Positions 11,916-23,630 of a stretch of 64,000 nucleotides of DNA are shown in pieces. The notes under the pieces were generated by a model that ran no database searches, was not told the origin of the DNA, and worked only from the letters and a program-made list of their open reading frames with translations. The stretch covers positions 7,626,001-7,690,000 of the forward strand of contig NC_057924.1 in NCBI RefSeq assembly GCF_018873765.1, read 5' to 3'. Both the position numbers and the translations under genes were made by a program. How positions within the stretch are numbered: the first letter of the stretch is position 1; the number at the start of each line of letters is the position of its first letter. This stretch comes from Telopea speciosissima. Lineage: Eukaryota; Streptophyta; Magnoliopsida; Proteales; Proteaceae.

Positions 11916-12674
11916 CATCCTTGGCTTCCAAAATTCCAATCCCAAGTCTTTCTTTTTAAGGCTGGACAAATTAGGAAGGGTCCGGATAAGAATCTTCAGA
12001 ACTCAAACAAAATGTTAGATTTGTTCACGCTGTAAGACTGTTTATCTCATCTTGAATATAATTTCTCTCCAAATTTTTAGCTTTTTGTTTGAAAGAAAGA
12101 AAGAAAAACTTTTCTTTTCAGAACCCATTCTTTTCTTCTCTCTGGATGATGATCTGTTCTCAATTTTCAGATCGAGGTTTTCGTTGAGCGTTTCTTAATG
12201 GCAAATCTGGTTCGTTTCTTAATGGCAATTCTAGTTTGTTCTCTTGGCAGCTCCATCCCAAGGAGCTCTCATCTTCCTAATCATCTCTTCTCTGTGAATC
12301 TCTTTTTTCTTCATCAAAGTACAAGGGTCTGTTCTATATAGGAAGGGAGAGGAAATCAGATGTTGGATGGGGGCGTGAGGAAGATACTGAGACGGCAAGA
12401 GAATGGATGGGGTATGGTGTGTGAGTGATATAGAGAAGGAGAGAAAGACTGAGGTTGCAGGTGCTGGAAAGAAGAATCTGTTTTTTTTTTTTAAAGAAAG
12501 AAGATGAAGGAAGAACAAAAACATGGAATTGAATATTAAAAAAATAAAGAACAACGACAAAGCACAAGAGTGCGTTTCTAGAGTGGGTTTCCGGTTTTGT
12601 ATGAACCACATGTCAATTCATTACCGTGCAAGGAGAGTCCTCTCCCTCCTCGTACGAGGAGCTGAGCCGGATTG

Positions 12675-12772
12675 GGAGTAATAGATCAGGTCTCCGTTTT
12701 CTCTGCAACCCAGGAACGAAGCAGGAGTAATAGATCTGGTCTCCGTTTTCTCTGCAACCCAAGAACGAAGGA
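12675..12772. repeat. 49-bp tandem duplication
   Basis: GGAGTAATAGATC[AT]GGTCTC begins at 12675 and again at 12724. The copies differ at about four positions. Confidence 0.9.
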
Positions 12773-15108
12773 GGAGAAGTGAAAGGGGACAGGAAGAAGA
12801 AAATGGGAGATTGGGGGGGTTGCAGGGGTTGAGGCGGAAGAGGAAGATAGGAGATTTGTGGGGGAGGGAGAATGAATGGGGTGGTTGTAGGGGAAGGGGT
12901 GGGGAGCCGATGAGCAGGGAATGGTTGCAGGGAAGAGGGTGAGAAGAAGACGAAGAAGAATAAGAAGAAGAGAGGGGGAGTGGGGCTTGACTTTCTAATA
13001 ACAAAATCGAATGACGTTTTTACCCCCATTTTTGTGACATATAAGCACATGTTCATTTACATTGAGCGAAAAAATAGAACAAAAATAGCTTTTGGCCAAA
13101 ACACAAAAATGGATCAAGAGTAGTTTTTGGTTTTTGATTTTTTCAATCTTTTTTAAATAGAAATAAGCTCCATAAACAATACCAAACACAATCAAAAACG
13201 TTTTTTAAGGAAAAAATAAAAAATAAAAACTATACCAAAGATAGCCTCATCACCTTTCCCTTGCGTTTCTTAGTCAAAAACATTTAGAGAACCACTTCCC
13301 GCGGCTACCACTCTTTCACCGGAGAAATCGCCGGTGGTACTTGCGTCAACAGTCGCCCTCATGTTAGTCTCTCTCTCTGATTTCTGTTATACTTCTTCAG
13401 ATTTTTCGACTTGCCGTGGAGTTTCTCGGTTAGCACCCCCGTTTGGAAGAATTCTTTATCTATAGAGGTAACTCTCTCTTTCTCTCAATAGATTATCACT
13501 GGCCATTGATCTTGCTACTCTTTTTCTCTCCTGCAACCGAGTGGTGGCCCAAGCAAGTCCACTAACAAGCTAGACCAGGTGAATTTTTTTTTTTTAAATA
13601 AAACCCATTACACACGCTCAGGGTGGATTTGGCTCCTGTCCAGCCGTGGCGGGAGCTGGACCGTCTAGCACCCCCCTAAGATGTTGCCACCTAGACAGAA
13701 GAACATCCAACGGCCTTAATCTATACTACTAGCTTTAACCCATTTGGCTCCCCTTCGTCATCTCTCACCCGATTATAATAACAAACCCGACCCGATGGAC
13801 TAGAGATTTTGAAACCAACCTCAAAACCCACGCCCCTCTTTTGTCTTCCCCCTTTTTGGTTTCTCCATTTTTTTGCTCTTGAACTTGCGACGAACCTTAG
13901 CAACGGCGAACGTCGAACCAGGTAATGTGACTTTGGATCTCCCCTCTTCTTCTCTCTCCTTTTCTCTCTCACTCTCTTTCATTTTCGTTCTGAAACCCTA
14001 ATCAGGGGAATTTCGTTGTTGGTACAGGGGATTTACTCATCTTATTCAAGGGATTTGAGCACGGCGAGGCTAATCAGGTAACCAGGCTAACCTGGAACTT
14101 CGTTTTTGTTCTTTATAATGGGCACTACAGGCTTTTCTCTCTCAATCTCCACCCTTACAGAATGTCTTAGGAATTGGATTTTTAGGCCATTCTGGTAGTT
14201 CGAGTCAAGGATATTAAAATTGTCTGGTAGTTCTTCATTTATTTTGGGCCTTTCTTTTAGAAGGGAGTTGGGGGATCATGAGACCGAAAAGGTTGATTTC
14301 CCCCAGAAGGTTTTCCCTTTTAAACCCATTTCAAAATTTCCTACTTCCCAGAGAATGTAGTTTTGCCTCTCAGGAAAACAATCCTGACATTATATCTGAT
14401 TTAATCTGTATGGTTTTGGTAAGCTTCATTACCTCGTTTAGGTGCTCTACTCGACCAAACCCAGAGTAATCCATGAACCAAGTGCATATTTTGGAGCTAT
14501 CACAAGTACTCAACAAGACCGCTAAACACACCTCTCATGGTGTTGGCAGCTGTAGTTTTCATCCCAACATTCATCAGGTAATGTTGGAGGAACAACTTTG
14601 TAAAGGCTCTCTACTATCCTACATTTATCAAACCCACATGAATTCAAAATTTCAAATAGCTTAATCTAGAGTTCCAGGGAAAGCAAAAGAACCTTTGAAC
14701 ACTGCACAACACCTGTAATCTACCATTGTATATGAGGATTAGAGGTAAAGAACTGTGCATCCTCCTCCAGAAAGTAGAACCAATCAATCAAACTGAACAT
14801 TATTCACCATATTCCCACATCTCTGCTTCTTATGGTTACTATCCAACACAGTGGTCCAGGATGTAAATCACTCATGCTTCCAGAGAGCAACCCTTTTGAA
14901 TTGAATGAGCCTAAATTTGTTACTAGATATTGTGTACACTTCTTTGGATTGTTCTGTAGGAATCCATCCAAATTCATTCCATCTTAAATTACTGCAATTA
15001 TCCTCCAGAAGAACTCAAGTTTAAGTTGCCATCACAAGAGGACTGATCTGGTCCCATTTGCAAACTCTTGTCTGTGTAAAGGGTAAACAACTCTGAATTT
15101 AAGATATG

Positions 15109-16421
15109 GCTATCATAGTTCTCATCATCATCTTTCCTGACATTCTTGATTGTGATATTGTTGAAGAACTGACCTAAGTTGAAGCCCCACCCATCTGCAT
15201 CATCTGGCCAGTCAGGGTCTTCCTCATCCACAACTAGAGGGTAGGCTAGAAGTTTCTCCATTTTCTTTCTCCTTTCTACTGGGTCTTCCTCCTCTTCAAC
15301 ATCGGGGTTCTTGTCGATCACCTCTCTAATTTTCTTTCTTCATTCCCGTCTTTCTTCTTCATCCATTAGTATCGGTTCATCTTCATCATCCTGATCACGG
15401 AATTTATCTTCCTTATCTTTCTGCCCACCATCAGAACCAACTTCCTCTTCAATTTTAGAAGCTCTCAACCCCGTTCTCCTCCTACAATTACCCTCCTGCT
15501 CATAGGTTACCATAAGTCACAAGAAAAGTAACTAACTATATACAATTAAAAAATTATAAGGATTCACTCCTGGAATGATTTTAAATGTAAAAGAGAGCAA
15601 CAGAGGCATACCACCAGAGATAAGTTGGAAAACTTTAGAGAGGGTATCGTAGAATTGTTGAATCTCGATGAAGAAACAGAGGAACAAGACATCTGCGTTG
15701 GTTTGAAGACAATAATAGCTCCAGCGAATGCAGAAGGAAAGACCGAAATGCACCCTTCTTTTGGAGACGTAAGAAAATGTTGTAATCTCAGTGAAATTTG
15801 CAAGGCCATATCTGGAATAACAAATGCATTAACCTATCTGAAAAACTATAAATTAGAAAAGAATAATAGCAAAAATGAAAACCTAGGAACTTCTCTTCCG
15901 ATTCAACAACTGAAAAGATCCAGAAGCTAGTACATTTTTCTTCTGATTTTATTTAAAAAATCATGCGGCTAGTGGCTACTTATTAGCAGGTGAAGACGGG
16001 TTATCAGGTTATAAGGCCATGACTACGAACAAAAGTCGAAAAATCAAAAGAGAAAAGCAGCACGAAATACGGTCTTCTACAGGCGCTGGTGCAAAAAATT
16101 TCACTTAATAGATAGCACATGTTTAACAAAAATTCTCTATTAGTAAGAGAGGAGAAGAGCAAACGACAGTACCAATCAATAGATATACGAGTTGCAGAAC
16201 AGATTCTTCGTGAACTCAATTTTCTTCCAGTTGTTTTGATTGGGCAATGAAATCTTTGTCTGCGTCGTGTTAAAACCCTACTAGAACTCTAAAACCCAAA
16301 CATAAAAAAGTATGGTTCGAGGAGCAAAGAGGACTGAAAGTTAGAACTTACAAGCTTTCAATTTTCCTACTGGGATAGACCCGGTCTGTTCCAGCTTGGG
16401 GCCCTAGGTTTTAAGAATCGT
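15109..16421 (-). pseudogene. Truncated inverted copy of the MRL7-type gene
   Basis: Read on the minus strand, the ATG at 15809 opens the same MALQISLRLQHF exon 1 as the intact gene. Intron 1 and the acidic exon 2 follow, up to 15109, where homology stops. Exons 3-5, which hold the C-terminal thioredoxin-like domain, are absent. In exon 2 the Trp of the REW motif has become a TGA (plus-strand positions 15340-15342). One Asp codon before YPLVV is also lost. The 5' flank is retained, so it may still be transcribed. It is a fragment of a host gene made by inverted duplication, not a retrocopy, because intron 1 is present. Confidence 0.9.
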
Positions 16422-16903
16422 GAATCGGCCGTGACCGATCCTGATTTCCACCGATACGTTCGACTGACACCCAAAAATCCTAAAAACCTTATTTATCTTT
16501 GGATCTGAGGACTAATTCTAAGTAGGGATGTAAATGGATGGGATTTGGCTCGGATATGGATACGAGTCCAGATGTGATAAGATCCGGATATTTCTTGGCT
16601 GAATATGGATACCTTTAAATGGATTTGGATGCGGATCGATACATCTCTCTGTCTTGTGTAGCCTGGACCTTCCTCCCCTTAACGGATACAATTTAATCTC
16701 AATACATATCTCGTAGATCATGATTCTCTTTTTCTCATATTCTAGAACCTGTTGAATCTTCAAAACCTTGAAGATAATTATTTATTTAATTTTTTATTAT
16801 TAAGTATTCAGATTTTCTTTCGAACGGATTTTTATTTGAGTAATCAGATTTTTTTTCTTCTGGAGATCTCTAAACGAATACCGATGTGCCTAAACCTATT
16901 CAT
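16422..16903. other. Spacer of the inverted duplication, with a MITE-like fragment
   Basis: This 482-bp loop contains TAGGGATGTAAATGG near 16525, followed by GGATATGGATAC-type words. They resemble one end of the hAT-type MITE at 52487-52756. No matching far end is seen, so this is a partial or decayed copy. Flanking words such as GTGAATCGGCCGTGACCGATC belong to another AT/CGGT-type repeat. The spacer may hold the junction of whatever event made the inverted duplication. Confidence 0.45.
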
Positions 16904-17513
16904 GATTCTTAAAACCTAGGGCCCCAGGCTGGAACAGACCGGGCCTATCCCGGTAGGAAAATTGAAAGCTTGTAAGTTCTAACTTTCAGTCCTCTCTGCT
17001 CCTCTAAGCATACTTTTTTATGTTTGGGTTTTAGAGTTCTAGTAGGGTTTTAACACGACGCAGACAAAGATTTCATTTCCCAATCAAAACAACTGGAGGA
17101 AAATTGAGTTCACGAAGAATCTGTTCTGCAACTCGTATATCTATTGATTGGTACTATCGTTTGCTCTTCTCCTCTCTTACTAATAGAGAATTTCTGTTAA
17201 ACATGTGCTATCTATTAAGTGAAATTTTTTGCACCAACGCCTGTAGAATACCGTATTTCATGCTGCTTTTCTCTTTTGATTTTTTGACTTTTGTTCGTAG
17301 TCATGGCCTTATAACCTGATAACCCGTCTTCACCTGCTAATAAGTAGCCACTAGCCGCATGATTTTTTAAATAAAATCAGAAGAAAAATGTACTAGCTTC
17401 TGGATCTTTTCAATTGTTGAATCGGAAGAGAAGTTCCAAGGTTTTCATTTTTTCTATTATTCTTTTCTAATTTATAGTTTTACAGTCAGGTTAATGCATT
17501 TGTTATTCCAGAT

Positions 17514-20500
17514 ATGGCCTTGCAAATTTCACTGAGATTACAACATTTTCTTACGTCTCCAAAAGAAGGGTGCATTTCTGTCTTTCCTTCTGCATTCGCT
17601 GGAGCTGTTATTGTCTTCAAACCAACGCAGATGTCTTGTTCCTCTGTTTCTTCATCGAGATTCAACAATTCTACGATACCCTCTCTAAAGTTTTCCAACT
17701 TACCTCTGGTGGTATGCCTCTGTTGCTCTCTTTTACATTTAAAATCATTCCAGGAGTGAATCCTTATAATTTTGAATTGTATATAGTTAGTTACTTTTCT
17801 TGTAACTTATGGTAACTTCTGAGCAGGAGGGTAATTGTAGGAGGAGAACGGGGTTGAGAGCTTCTAAAATTGAAGAGAAAGTTGGTTCTGATGGTGGGAA
17901 GAAAGATAAGGAAGATAAATTCCGTGATCAGGATGATGAAGATGAACCGATACTAATGGATGAAGAAGAAAGACGGGAATGGAGAAAGAAAATTAGGGAG
18001 GTGATCGACAAGAACCCCGATGTTGAAGAGGAGGAAGACCCAGTAGAAAGGAGAAAGAAAATGGAGAAACTTCTAGCCGATTACCCTCTAGTTGTGGATG
18101 AGGAAGACCCTGACTGGCCAGATGATGCAGATGGGTGGGGCTTCAACTTAGGTCAGTTCTTCAACAATATCACAATCAAGAATGTCAGGAAAGATGATGA
18201 TGAGAACTATGATAGCGACAAAGAATTGGTTTGGCAAGATGATAATTACATTCGTCCAATAAAAGACATTACCACTAAGGAATGGGAAGAAACTGTATTC
18301 AAGGACATCAGTCCTCTGGTCGTTCTGGTGCACAATCGATATAAAAGGTTTGTCTTCCACTTGTTCATCTACTGATGGTTCATATGTTCTTTCCATATTT
18401 GAACTAAATTACTGAATCCGGTTCCCTTCTCACATTGAAAAAATAAAAAATAAAGAATATGAAGACCTCTGCTGAAGATGACATGGAAAGTCTTGTCTCT
18501 AATTAAAGAGAAAGCAGGTATATTCTCTTTTTGGCAAAATGTGGATGCTGAATATAGCAAAAAGATTAACGACCTTCATTCAAACCTATATTTCCGGCCT
18601 GATTTTGGCTAAAAAATGGTCATTGATTTGCCTGTTCCAATCATCTTCTCTTTGATCAGATGACCCTGGCTAAGTGCACAGATCTGTGATGCAGGTTCTT
18701 ATTTCACGGTATCTATGGTGGGCTTCTCTCAATGTCCTTATGATTTCAAGCTTCGTTTAGTATTTCTCATTTCCATGCAATATACAGTCATTCACTGATG
18801 AGATCTTCATTGAAACTTTTTTGGGGTTTTCAAAAAGCTGCGTCCTCTTTTCTTTTTCCCCCATACTTTTTCTTCCATCGTTTTGATGAAGTTGAGACTT
18901 GAGACAAGTTCAAGAATTTCAAATATTTCACTCAACCTTGGAGTTTTAACAATCTTTTCAGCATCATATACAACGGCTTTTAAAATCATAGAGATCTTCT
19001 AAAAACCATTACATTGTTTCTATGTATGTATTTTAAGTCCGACTATTTGTCATTTGGCGAGAGAAATTTGAAATATATATTTTTTTTAAACCCTTAAGTA
19101 GAAAGCTTTTCAGAAACACCCTTACATTGTCGATGTCTTTAATTCAATTAGAAAATTTAGCACTGAGCTCTAAAATTTATTAGAACTGAAAATAAAGGTC
19201 CACTTTTTTGGTAAATCAGTAATGTGTGTGTTTTCCTGCCCTGGAAAATCTACAGAGCTTTGAGGAACACCTTCATGTAGTTCACATGCCTGCCTTTATG
19301 ATATTTTCTGAATTCACCATGGTTCTCACGACTTATTTGTCTTGTTGGTCAGGGATGGACTATAGAAGTTAATTCCCATGATGAATTATTTTTACAAGTT
19401 TCATGATGCAATTCATAGTTGTCAAGGCAGCGCCTAGGTGACCCTTTTGGCATCCAGGTGCTTACTGTCGCCTTGGTTGCCTAGACGGGTGTTTTGGTTG
19501 CCTTGTTGGTTTTTCCTTGCGTCCAGGTCCTCTCCAACGCCTTGGTTCGCCTAGCTGCCATGACAACTATGATTCAGTTGCATTAGACATTAATCCCCTA
19601 TGCATGCCTATATGTAACTAAGAAGGCCCCAAATAGTGGTTAAATCCAATGGGCTGAAATTAAGCTTTGTGCCTTTTATTATCTTTGGTTTCATTAGAAT
19701 GGGCCTAATTCATAAGCTCATAACGTGGGGGTAAAGTTGGCACACAAAATTAGTGTCTTAAGTGTTTGAATTATATTATGATATTTAATAGCTTTTAAGA
19801 GTTCTGTTTTGAGTCTATTTACTTTTAAGTCAGTATAAGAGGGTGATTAGGAGTCCTTTAATGAGTCAATTTAGGAATTTTAGGAGGTCTTTATATGTTA
19901 ATACACTCATCAATTAAGCATGATTTGAGTAAATAATCGAGTTTTTTTTTTTTTTTTTTTTTTTCATAAAGAGTTTTAGAGTGGTTGACCTTGGCATATG
20001 GGATTGATTTCTTCTCTTGTCTACTCTTCTTTTCTTCTCCATTGATTACAAGGTTAGTGTCTGCAATTCTCTTCTCTCTTCATATCATTTTCTAGTTCTG
20101 ATTCTGTTCTTAGCTTAAAAATCTTTTTTATTTTGGTTTCTTGAATTCCTACTCCATATAGGAATTTTTTGAAACTTCAAATCTAACCAAGGGATTTTAA
20201 TTCTGCTTCCCTGCTTAGCAATTGGTTTCTATTCTGAAGTATCGTACAGTGGTTTCAAAATTCTATCTTTTTAACAAATTTCTGTTTTTCAATTTCAAGT
20301 CTTATCAACCTGATTTTCAAGTTCTATTTTCATTTTCTGATAATCAGTATAACTGTTATGTTGTGGTGAAAGCCTGAAATTGATTTCGAAATTGGAATTT
20401 CTGAAATCTCCATCGATTCTCAGATTTGAAAATTCCTGCGCTAAGTAGGAAACTTCAGATCCTAAGAAGCCGACTATTGGATCAACCTGAGATTTTAGTA

Positions 20501-21922
20501 TTCTATTCTTCCCCATTAAATATACCTTCGACCAGAGTTTGGGGACCTAACAGAGTTGCTGATTTGAATTTATTGAAATTCTTCCTAATCTGGTTTCTAA
20601 GCCATTACTGCAATTCTGGTTTTTTCAAAGGGATTTCTGAATTCCCAAGCCTTGGGAGATTTAGAACCCCATTATTTCAATTGCTTCCAGATTTACCAAG
20701 ATGTCACTGTTTCTGGATTAAATTTTTTTGATTGTTCTCTTTCTTCTCCTTCTTGAATTACCACTATGTTAGTCATCTTCACATAATCTACACATCTCAA
20801 TTCTCAGGAGGGTAAGCTCTCTCTGTCGTTCTAAGTTTGAGGTGCGACACCTACTCCAAAAGGGTAGTGAATTGTCCTAATGCTGATTTCGGACTGCATC
20901 CTAAAGTACTTTTTTTTATTTTTTATATCAAGATGATTGTACTAACCATAACTCTATCCAAATCAGTGATAACAGGAAAACTCTCTGATCAGCTGAGAGG
21001 GAGGGTGGGGGAGATGAGTTACTAGATGTCGTGCATTTAGAGTTTCAGGACCTATACATGAATAGGTCCCACTGCTAAAGATGATACAGAAAATAATCAG
21101 TGAAATTAGATGATTTTCAACCATGTGATGTAGATGCAACTCCTTAGAACTTTTTGAAACTCAGTCGTCCAAGTTGGAGTGATCTGTTTGGGCTGCATTT
21201 TGTTCTATATGATCTTTTAGATGGGACCCACTTAACACTGGAACCCAAAAAACTCAAACCTTCAAGCACATTGCGTATTATATAGCCCCCAGAATTAATG
21301 TAGAATGGTCTTGGTATATATCCAGACCTAGTACTTTGCCATAACAAATCATACTTGAATTAGGTCAATAGTTTATTAACACCGTAAGTATTTGTACTGA
21401 AAGTTCTGATCGATGCATCTTAGACCCCGGGAGAATGAAACAGTGCGGGGCGAATTGGAGAAAGCAGTCCACGTCTTTTGGAACTCCAGGCTGCCTTCAC
21501 CAAGGGTTAGTGAGGCCATTTCATCATCTGTTCTGTGGCTGCCTCTTTTTATGAACATATCTCTTTTCTAACATTGTCATGTTGTATGCAACAGTGTATT
21601 GCAGTTGATGCTGTTGTTGAACTTGATCTGGTCTCTGCTTTGAAAGTCTCTGATTTTCCTGAGATTATCTTCACTAAAGCTGGGAAGATATTATATCGTG
21701 AGAAAGGTATTTGTCTATTAATGCAATCACTGTAATTTTTGGCACTACCTTTGCTTAATTTTGTTTCTTGCCATGGTTTTATGTTCAGCAATTCGAACAG
21801 CAGATGATTTGTCGAGGATAATGGCATTCTTCTACTATGGAGCAGCCAAGCCACCATGCTTGAGTAATTTTGGGGGAAGTCAAGAAGTTATTCCCTCTGT
21901 ACCAAGCAACAAGGAATGCTGA
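17514..21922 (+). CDS. MRL7: MRL7/SVR4/RCB-type thioredoxin-like chloroplast protein
   Basis: Five exons: 17514-17711, 17827-18347, 21424-21505, 21595-21706 and 21789-21922 (1047 nt, 348 aa), all GT-AG and in phase. Residues 1-60 are Ser-rich and basic, like a transit peptide. Residues 67-150 are charged (DEDEP, EERREW). The conserved block DPDWPDDADGWGF starts near 160, followed by WQDDNYIRPIKD and FKDISPLVVLVHNRYKR. The thioredoxin-like C-terminus includes SPRCIAVDAVVELD and FPEIIFTKAGKILYRE, then MAFFYYGAAKPPC. There is no CxxC active site, as usual for the family. Family members act in plastid-encoded polymerase function and chloroplast biogenesis, and some are dual-targeted to the nucleus. 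Intron 2 is 3.1 kb. The start was chosen because it opens the transit-like segment after a possible leader splice site (TTATTCCAG). The paralogue MRL7L/NCP is the alternative identity. Confidence 0.9.
18348..21423 (+). other. MRL7 intron 2 (3.1 kb)
   Basis: The intron runs from donor GTTTGT to acceptor CTTAG. It contains a T-run of about 24 bases near 19941-19964 and a CATAGTTGTCA-type MITE (19414-19571), and is otherwise AT-rich without a recognisable gene. 20000-20830 has CT-rich, leader-like stretches that look like old repeat. Exon 2 here extends beyond the duplicated arm, so the duplication breakpoint lies inside exon 2 and not in this intron. Confidence 0.8.
19414..19571. mobile_element. 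hAT-type MITE, CATAGTTGTCA family, copy 1
   Basis: The ends are CATAGTTGTCAAGG and GCCATGACAACTATG, an 11-bp terminal inverted repeat. The flanks ATGCAATT and ATTCAGTT agree at six of eight positions, consistent with a decayed 8-bp target duplication. The interior is rich in GCCTAGG and GGTTGCCT words, like the copies at 40146, 40975 and 41124. It lies in intron 2 of the MRL7 gene. Confidence 0.8.
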
Positions 21923-22440
21923 ACCAAGCAAAATGTTGTTGTGCATACTAAGCCCTAATTGTATATTGTTGCCTAAACAGAACAGATGAAAAAAGTTGTG
22001 ACGGAATGTGAGTATTCTCTGCGACAAAATGTAAATCAGTAGATGTGTGATGCAGATTTAAACAGGACCCTAGGATGGTCTATAGATTTTGAAACAAACT
22101 CTCCCACGCCCCTCTTTCGTCTTCCCCCCTTTCTGGTTTCTCATTGGTTGGTTTTTTTCCTTGCGTGTATTTACTAACTCTTCTCACGTACATCAACCTT
22201 TATTTGTAGAACTATAAACCAGTGTCTGTGTCACTGTGGAGCAAAGAAAGGAATCGAATTACTACCATTGCTGATAAAAGAAGCAAGCTTAGTTACAGTA
22301 CGTGTAAGAACACTATCGATCCAAACAAGAAAAACATCCCCCAATTTCCCTCTTTTTTCGTACAAAGAAGATCCAAAAGAAGAACACCTAGCCTCATCTG
22401 CAACCTCTCTCCTCCATTGTCCTCTCAACCTTAAAAAAAA
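21923..22440. other. Short intergenic region between MRL7 and the first NHL gene
   Basis: This holds the 3' untranslated region of the MRL7 gene and the promoter and leader of the next gene. 22074-22143 (AGATTTTGAAAC, CCACGCCCCTCTTT, TTTCTGGTTTCTC) matches 13792-13868 in the same orientation, so a small repeat of about 75 bp is shared across the inverted duplication. No TATA box stands out. Confidence 0.55.
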
Positions 22441-23055
22441 ATGTGCGAAACTAGAAATTTTTATCTATGGCTCATCCAAGTTGTACTCCTCACAGTAATC
22501 CTTTTCCTTCTTCTATGGTTTCTCTTACCACCCAGAAGCCCAAAATACACCATTAATGACTTCTATGTTCCAGCCTTCAATGAAGCCATGAACACCACCA
22601 CCACCACTAAAGAGATCTCGATTCGTAACACAACCATCATCTTTCATCTGGAAATTGAGAATCCAAACGAAGATAATACTATTTCTAGTGATGCAATAAA
22701 GGTAACATTGTTCTATGGTAATGATAGTCTTGGTGAAACCATATTTAATCAAATTGTTTCTTTAAACAAAGGGTCTATTATAGAGAATGGAATTGTGAAT
22801 GGTGATCGACAATTACTTCAGAAAGCAGTTTCAGGGGTTGTTCGGAACCGGATGACGACGAAGACGAAAACCGCGGCGGCCACAGCTGATTTAAGAATGG
22901 ATTTGGTTACTGGAGTTAAGTATAAAATGTGGTTTTGGAAGAGCAAGCATCATGGGGTTAACATGGAAGGTAAGGTTCCAGTTGGTAAAGATGGAAAGAT
23001 ATCAGCTAAGAACAAGAAACTAAGGCTTCATCGTTCTCCCAAGAAACACAAGTAA
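22441..23055 (+). CDS. NDR1/HIN1-like (LEA_2) membrane protein
   Basis: Intronless, 204 aa. A short cytoplasmic N-terminus (MCETRNFY) is followed by one transmembrane anchor at residues 9-30 (LIQVVLLTVILFLLLWFLL). Then comes the family hallmark NDFYVPAFN near 40. The LEA_2 beta-domain covers about 55-185, with possible N-glycosylation sites at NTT and NDS. The C-terminal signature YKMWFWKSKHHGVNMEGKVPVG and a basic tail KKHK agree with NHL proteins of about 200-215 aa. NHL proteins are plasma-membrane glycoproteins linked to pathogen response, plasmodesmata and sugar export; the specific role here is unknown. The start is the first ATG of the frame and gives the expected length. A related gene lies 2.3 kb downstream on the same strand. 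Confidence 0.9.
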   Translation: MCETRNFYLWLIQVVLLTVILFLLLWFLLPPRSPKYTINDFYVPAFNEAMNTTTTTKEISIRNTTIIFHLEIENPNEDNTISSDAIKVTLFYGNDSLGETIFNQIVSLNKGSIIENGIVNGDRQLLQKAVSGVVRNRMTTKTKTAAATADLRMDLVTGVKYKMWFWKSKHHGVNMEGKVPVGKDGKISAKNKKLRLHRSPKKHK

Positions 23056-23394
23056 TCAGTGTTCTTCATTAAGTAATTACTTTTTTATATTTGTAATTAG
23101 ATCAGGTATGAAGAGTAAGAGAGAGATCAGATGGGATTAAAACTAGTTTTTGATGTGCTTCATATATTGGGTTTTTTTTTTCCCAAGATTTATTATGATT
23201 TTTTCAGTAAATAATTATTTGATTGCCATTGGAATCTAATCATAATTTCTTACTAAATGGTAGACATAGAGGAGTTCATGTGATAGAGGACTTCACGTCT
23301 ATCTATCTATCAAGATTGAAACTGATATGATGCACTAGTAAATTTTCTTCTTTTTCTTTTTAAAGGGGACAAACCCCCATTTTCATGATGGGCT

Positions 23395-23523
23395 GATGTT
23401 CTCTGTGCTGCAACGCAGCCTGCGCCCAGACACATGGGCCTGCTATTCTAGGGGCAGGATGATCATGTTGCTCACACCCGTGTGTCTAGGTGCAGCCTGC
23501 ACACCCGGCACAGAAAACATTCT
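23395..23523. mobile_element. Foldback MITE, about 129 bp
   Basis: The left arm GATGTTCTCTGTGCTG runs into GCAGCCTGCGCCCAGACACA. It pairs with the reverse complement of the right arm, GTGTGTCTAGGTGCAGCCTG to CACAGAAAACATTC. About 45 bp per arm form an imperfect hairpin with a short loop. No target duplication was recognised. Confidence 0.7.
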
Positions 23524-23630
23524 CCCTTCTGTTGAATGATGACAATGTTTTTGAAACCGGATTGAATATCGAATTGAGAAAGGGCTTGATCAAACCAATC
23601 AGAGAACTATAATTTAAATATGGGAAAAAA

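Larger units (their letters stand above)
10201..15108. other. Intergenic spacer, no convincing gene
   Basis: I see no conserved protein here. 10440-10930 is rich in GGGCCCAT-like words. 11240-11665 and 12675-12772 contain local duplications. 12780-13000 is G/A-rich and yields proline/serine-rich artefactual frames on the minus strand. 13090-13230 is A/T-rich and resembles a MITE end (GTGTTTGGTATTG on the minus strand). 13260-14100 has CT-rich leader-like text with several ATTTCGTT and CTCTCTCT stretches. It could be a decayed promoter or 5' leader, but no exon follows. 14100-15108 shows nothing I recognise. Confidence 0.5.
15109..18216. repeat. 1.3-kb inverted duplication (head to head) of the MRL7 5' half
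   Basis: The left arm 15109-16421 is the reverse complement of the right arm 16904-18216. Both arms are about 1313 bp, with a 482-bp spacer. Homology starts at the word GATTCTTAAAACCTAGG near the spacer. It ends abruptly after the codons for ENYDS in exon 2. The arms share promoter-side sequence, exon 1, intron 1 and most of exon 2. By eye they differ at roughly 2-4% of positions, with small indels. A transcript through both arms would fold into a long hairpin. Confidence 0.93.

Noticed and set aside
12613-13056. Pro/Ser-rich 147-residue frame on the minus strand
   Set aside because: Lies over G/A-rich sequence with a 49-bp duplication. No conserved motif, and codons follow the repeat.
14278-14664. 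Two short consecutive frames with leader-like upstream sequence
   Set aside because: No similarity to any known family and no splice partner; probably chance.
15625-15930. Plus-strand frame of 101 residues
   Set aside because: It is the antisense of MRL7 exon 1 in the inverted copy; the mirrored frame appears at 17486-17698 on the other strand.
17104-17319. A 71-residue frame upstream of the MRL7 start
   Set aside because: Present in both arms but lies in the 5' flank, is not in frame with exon 1, and resembles nothing known.
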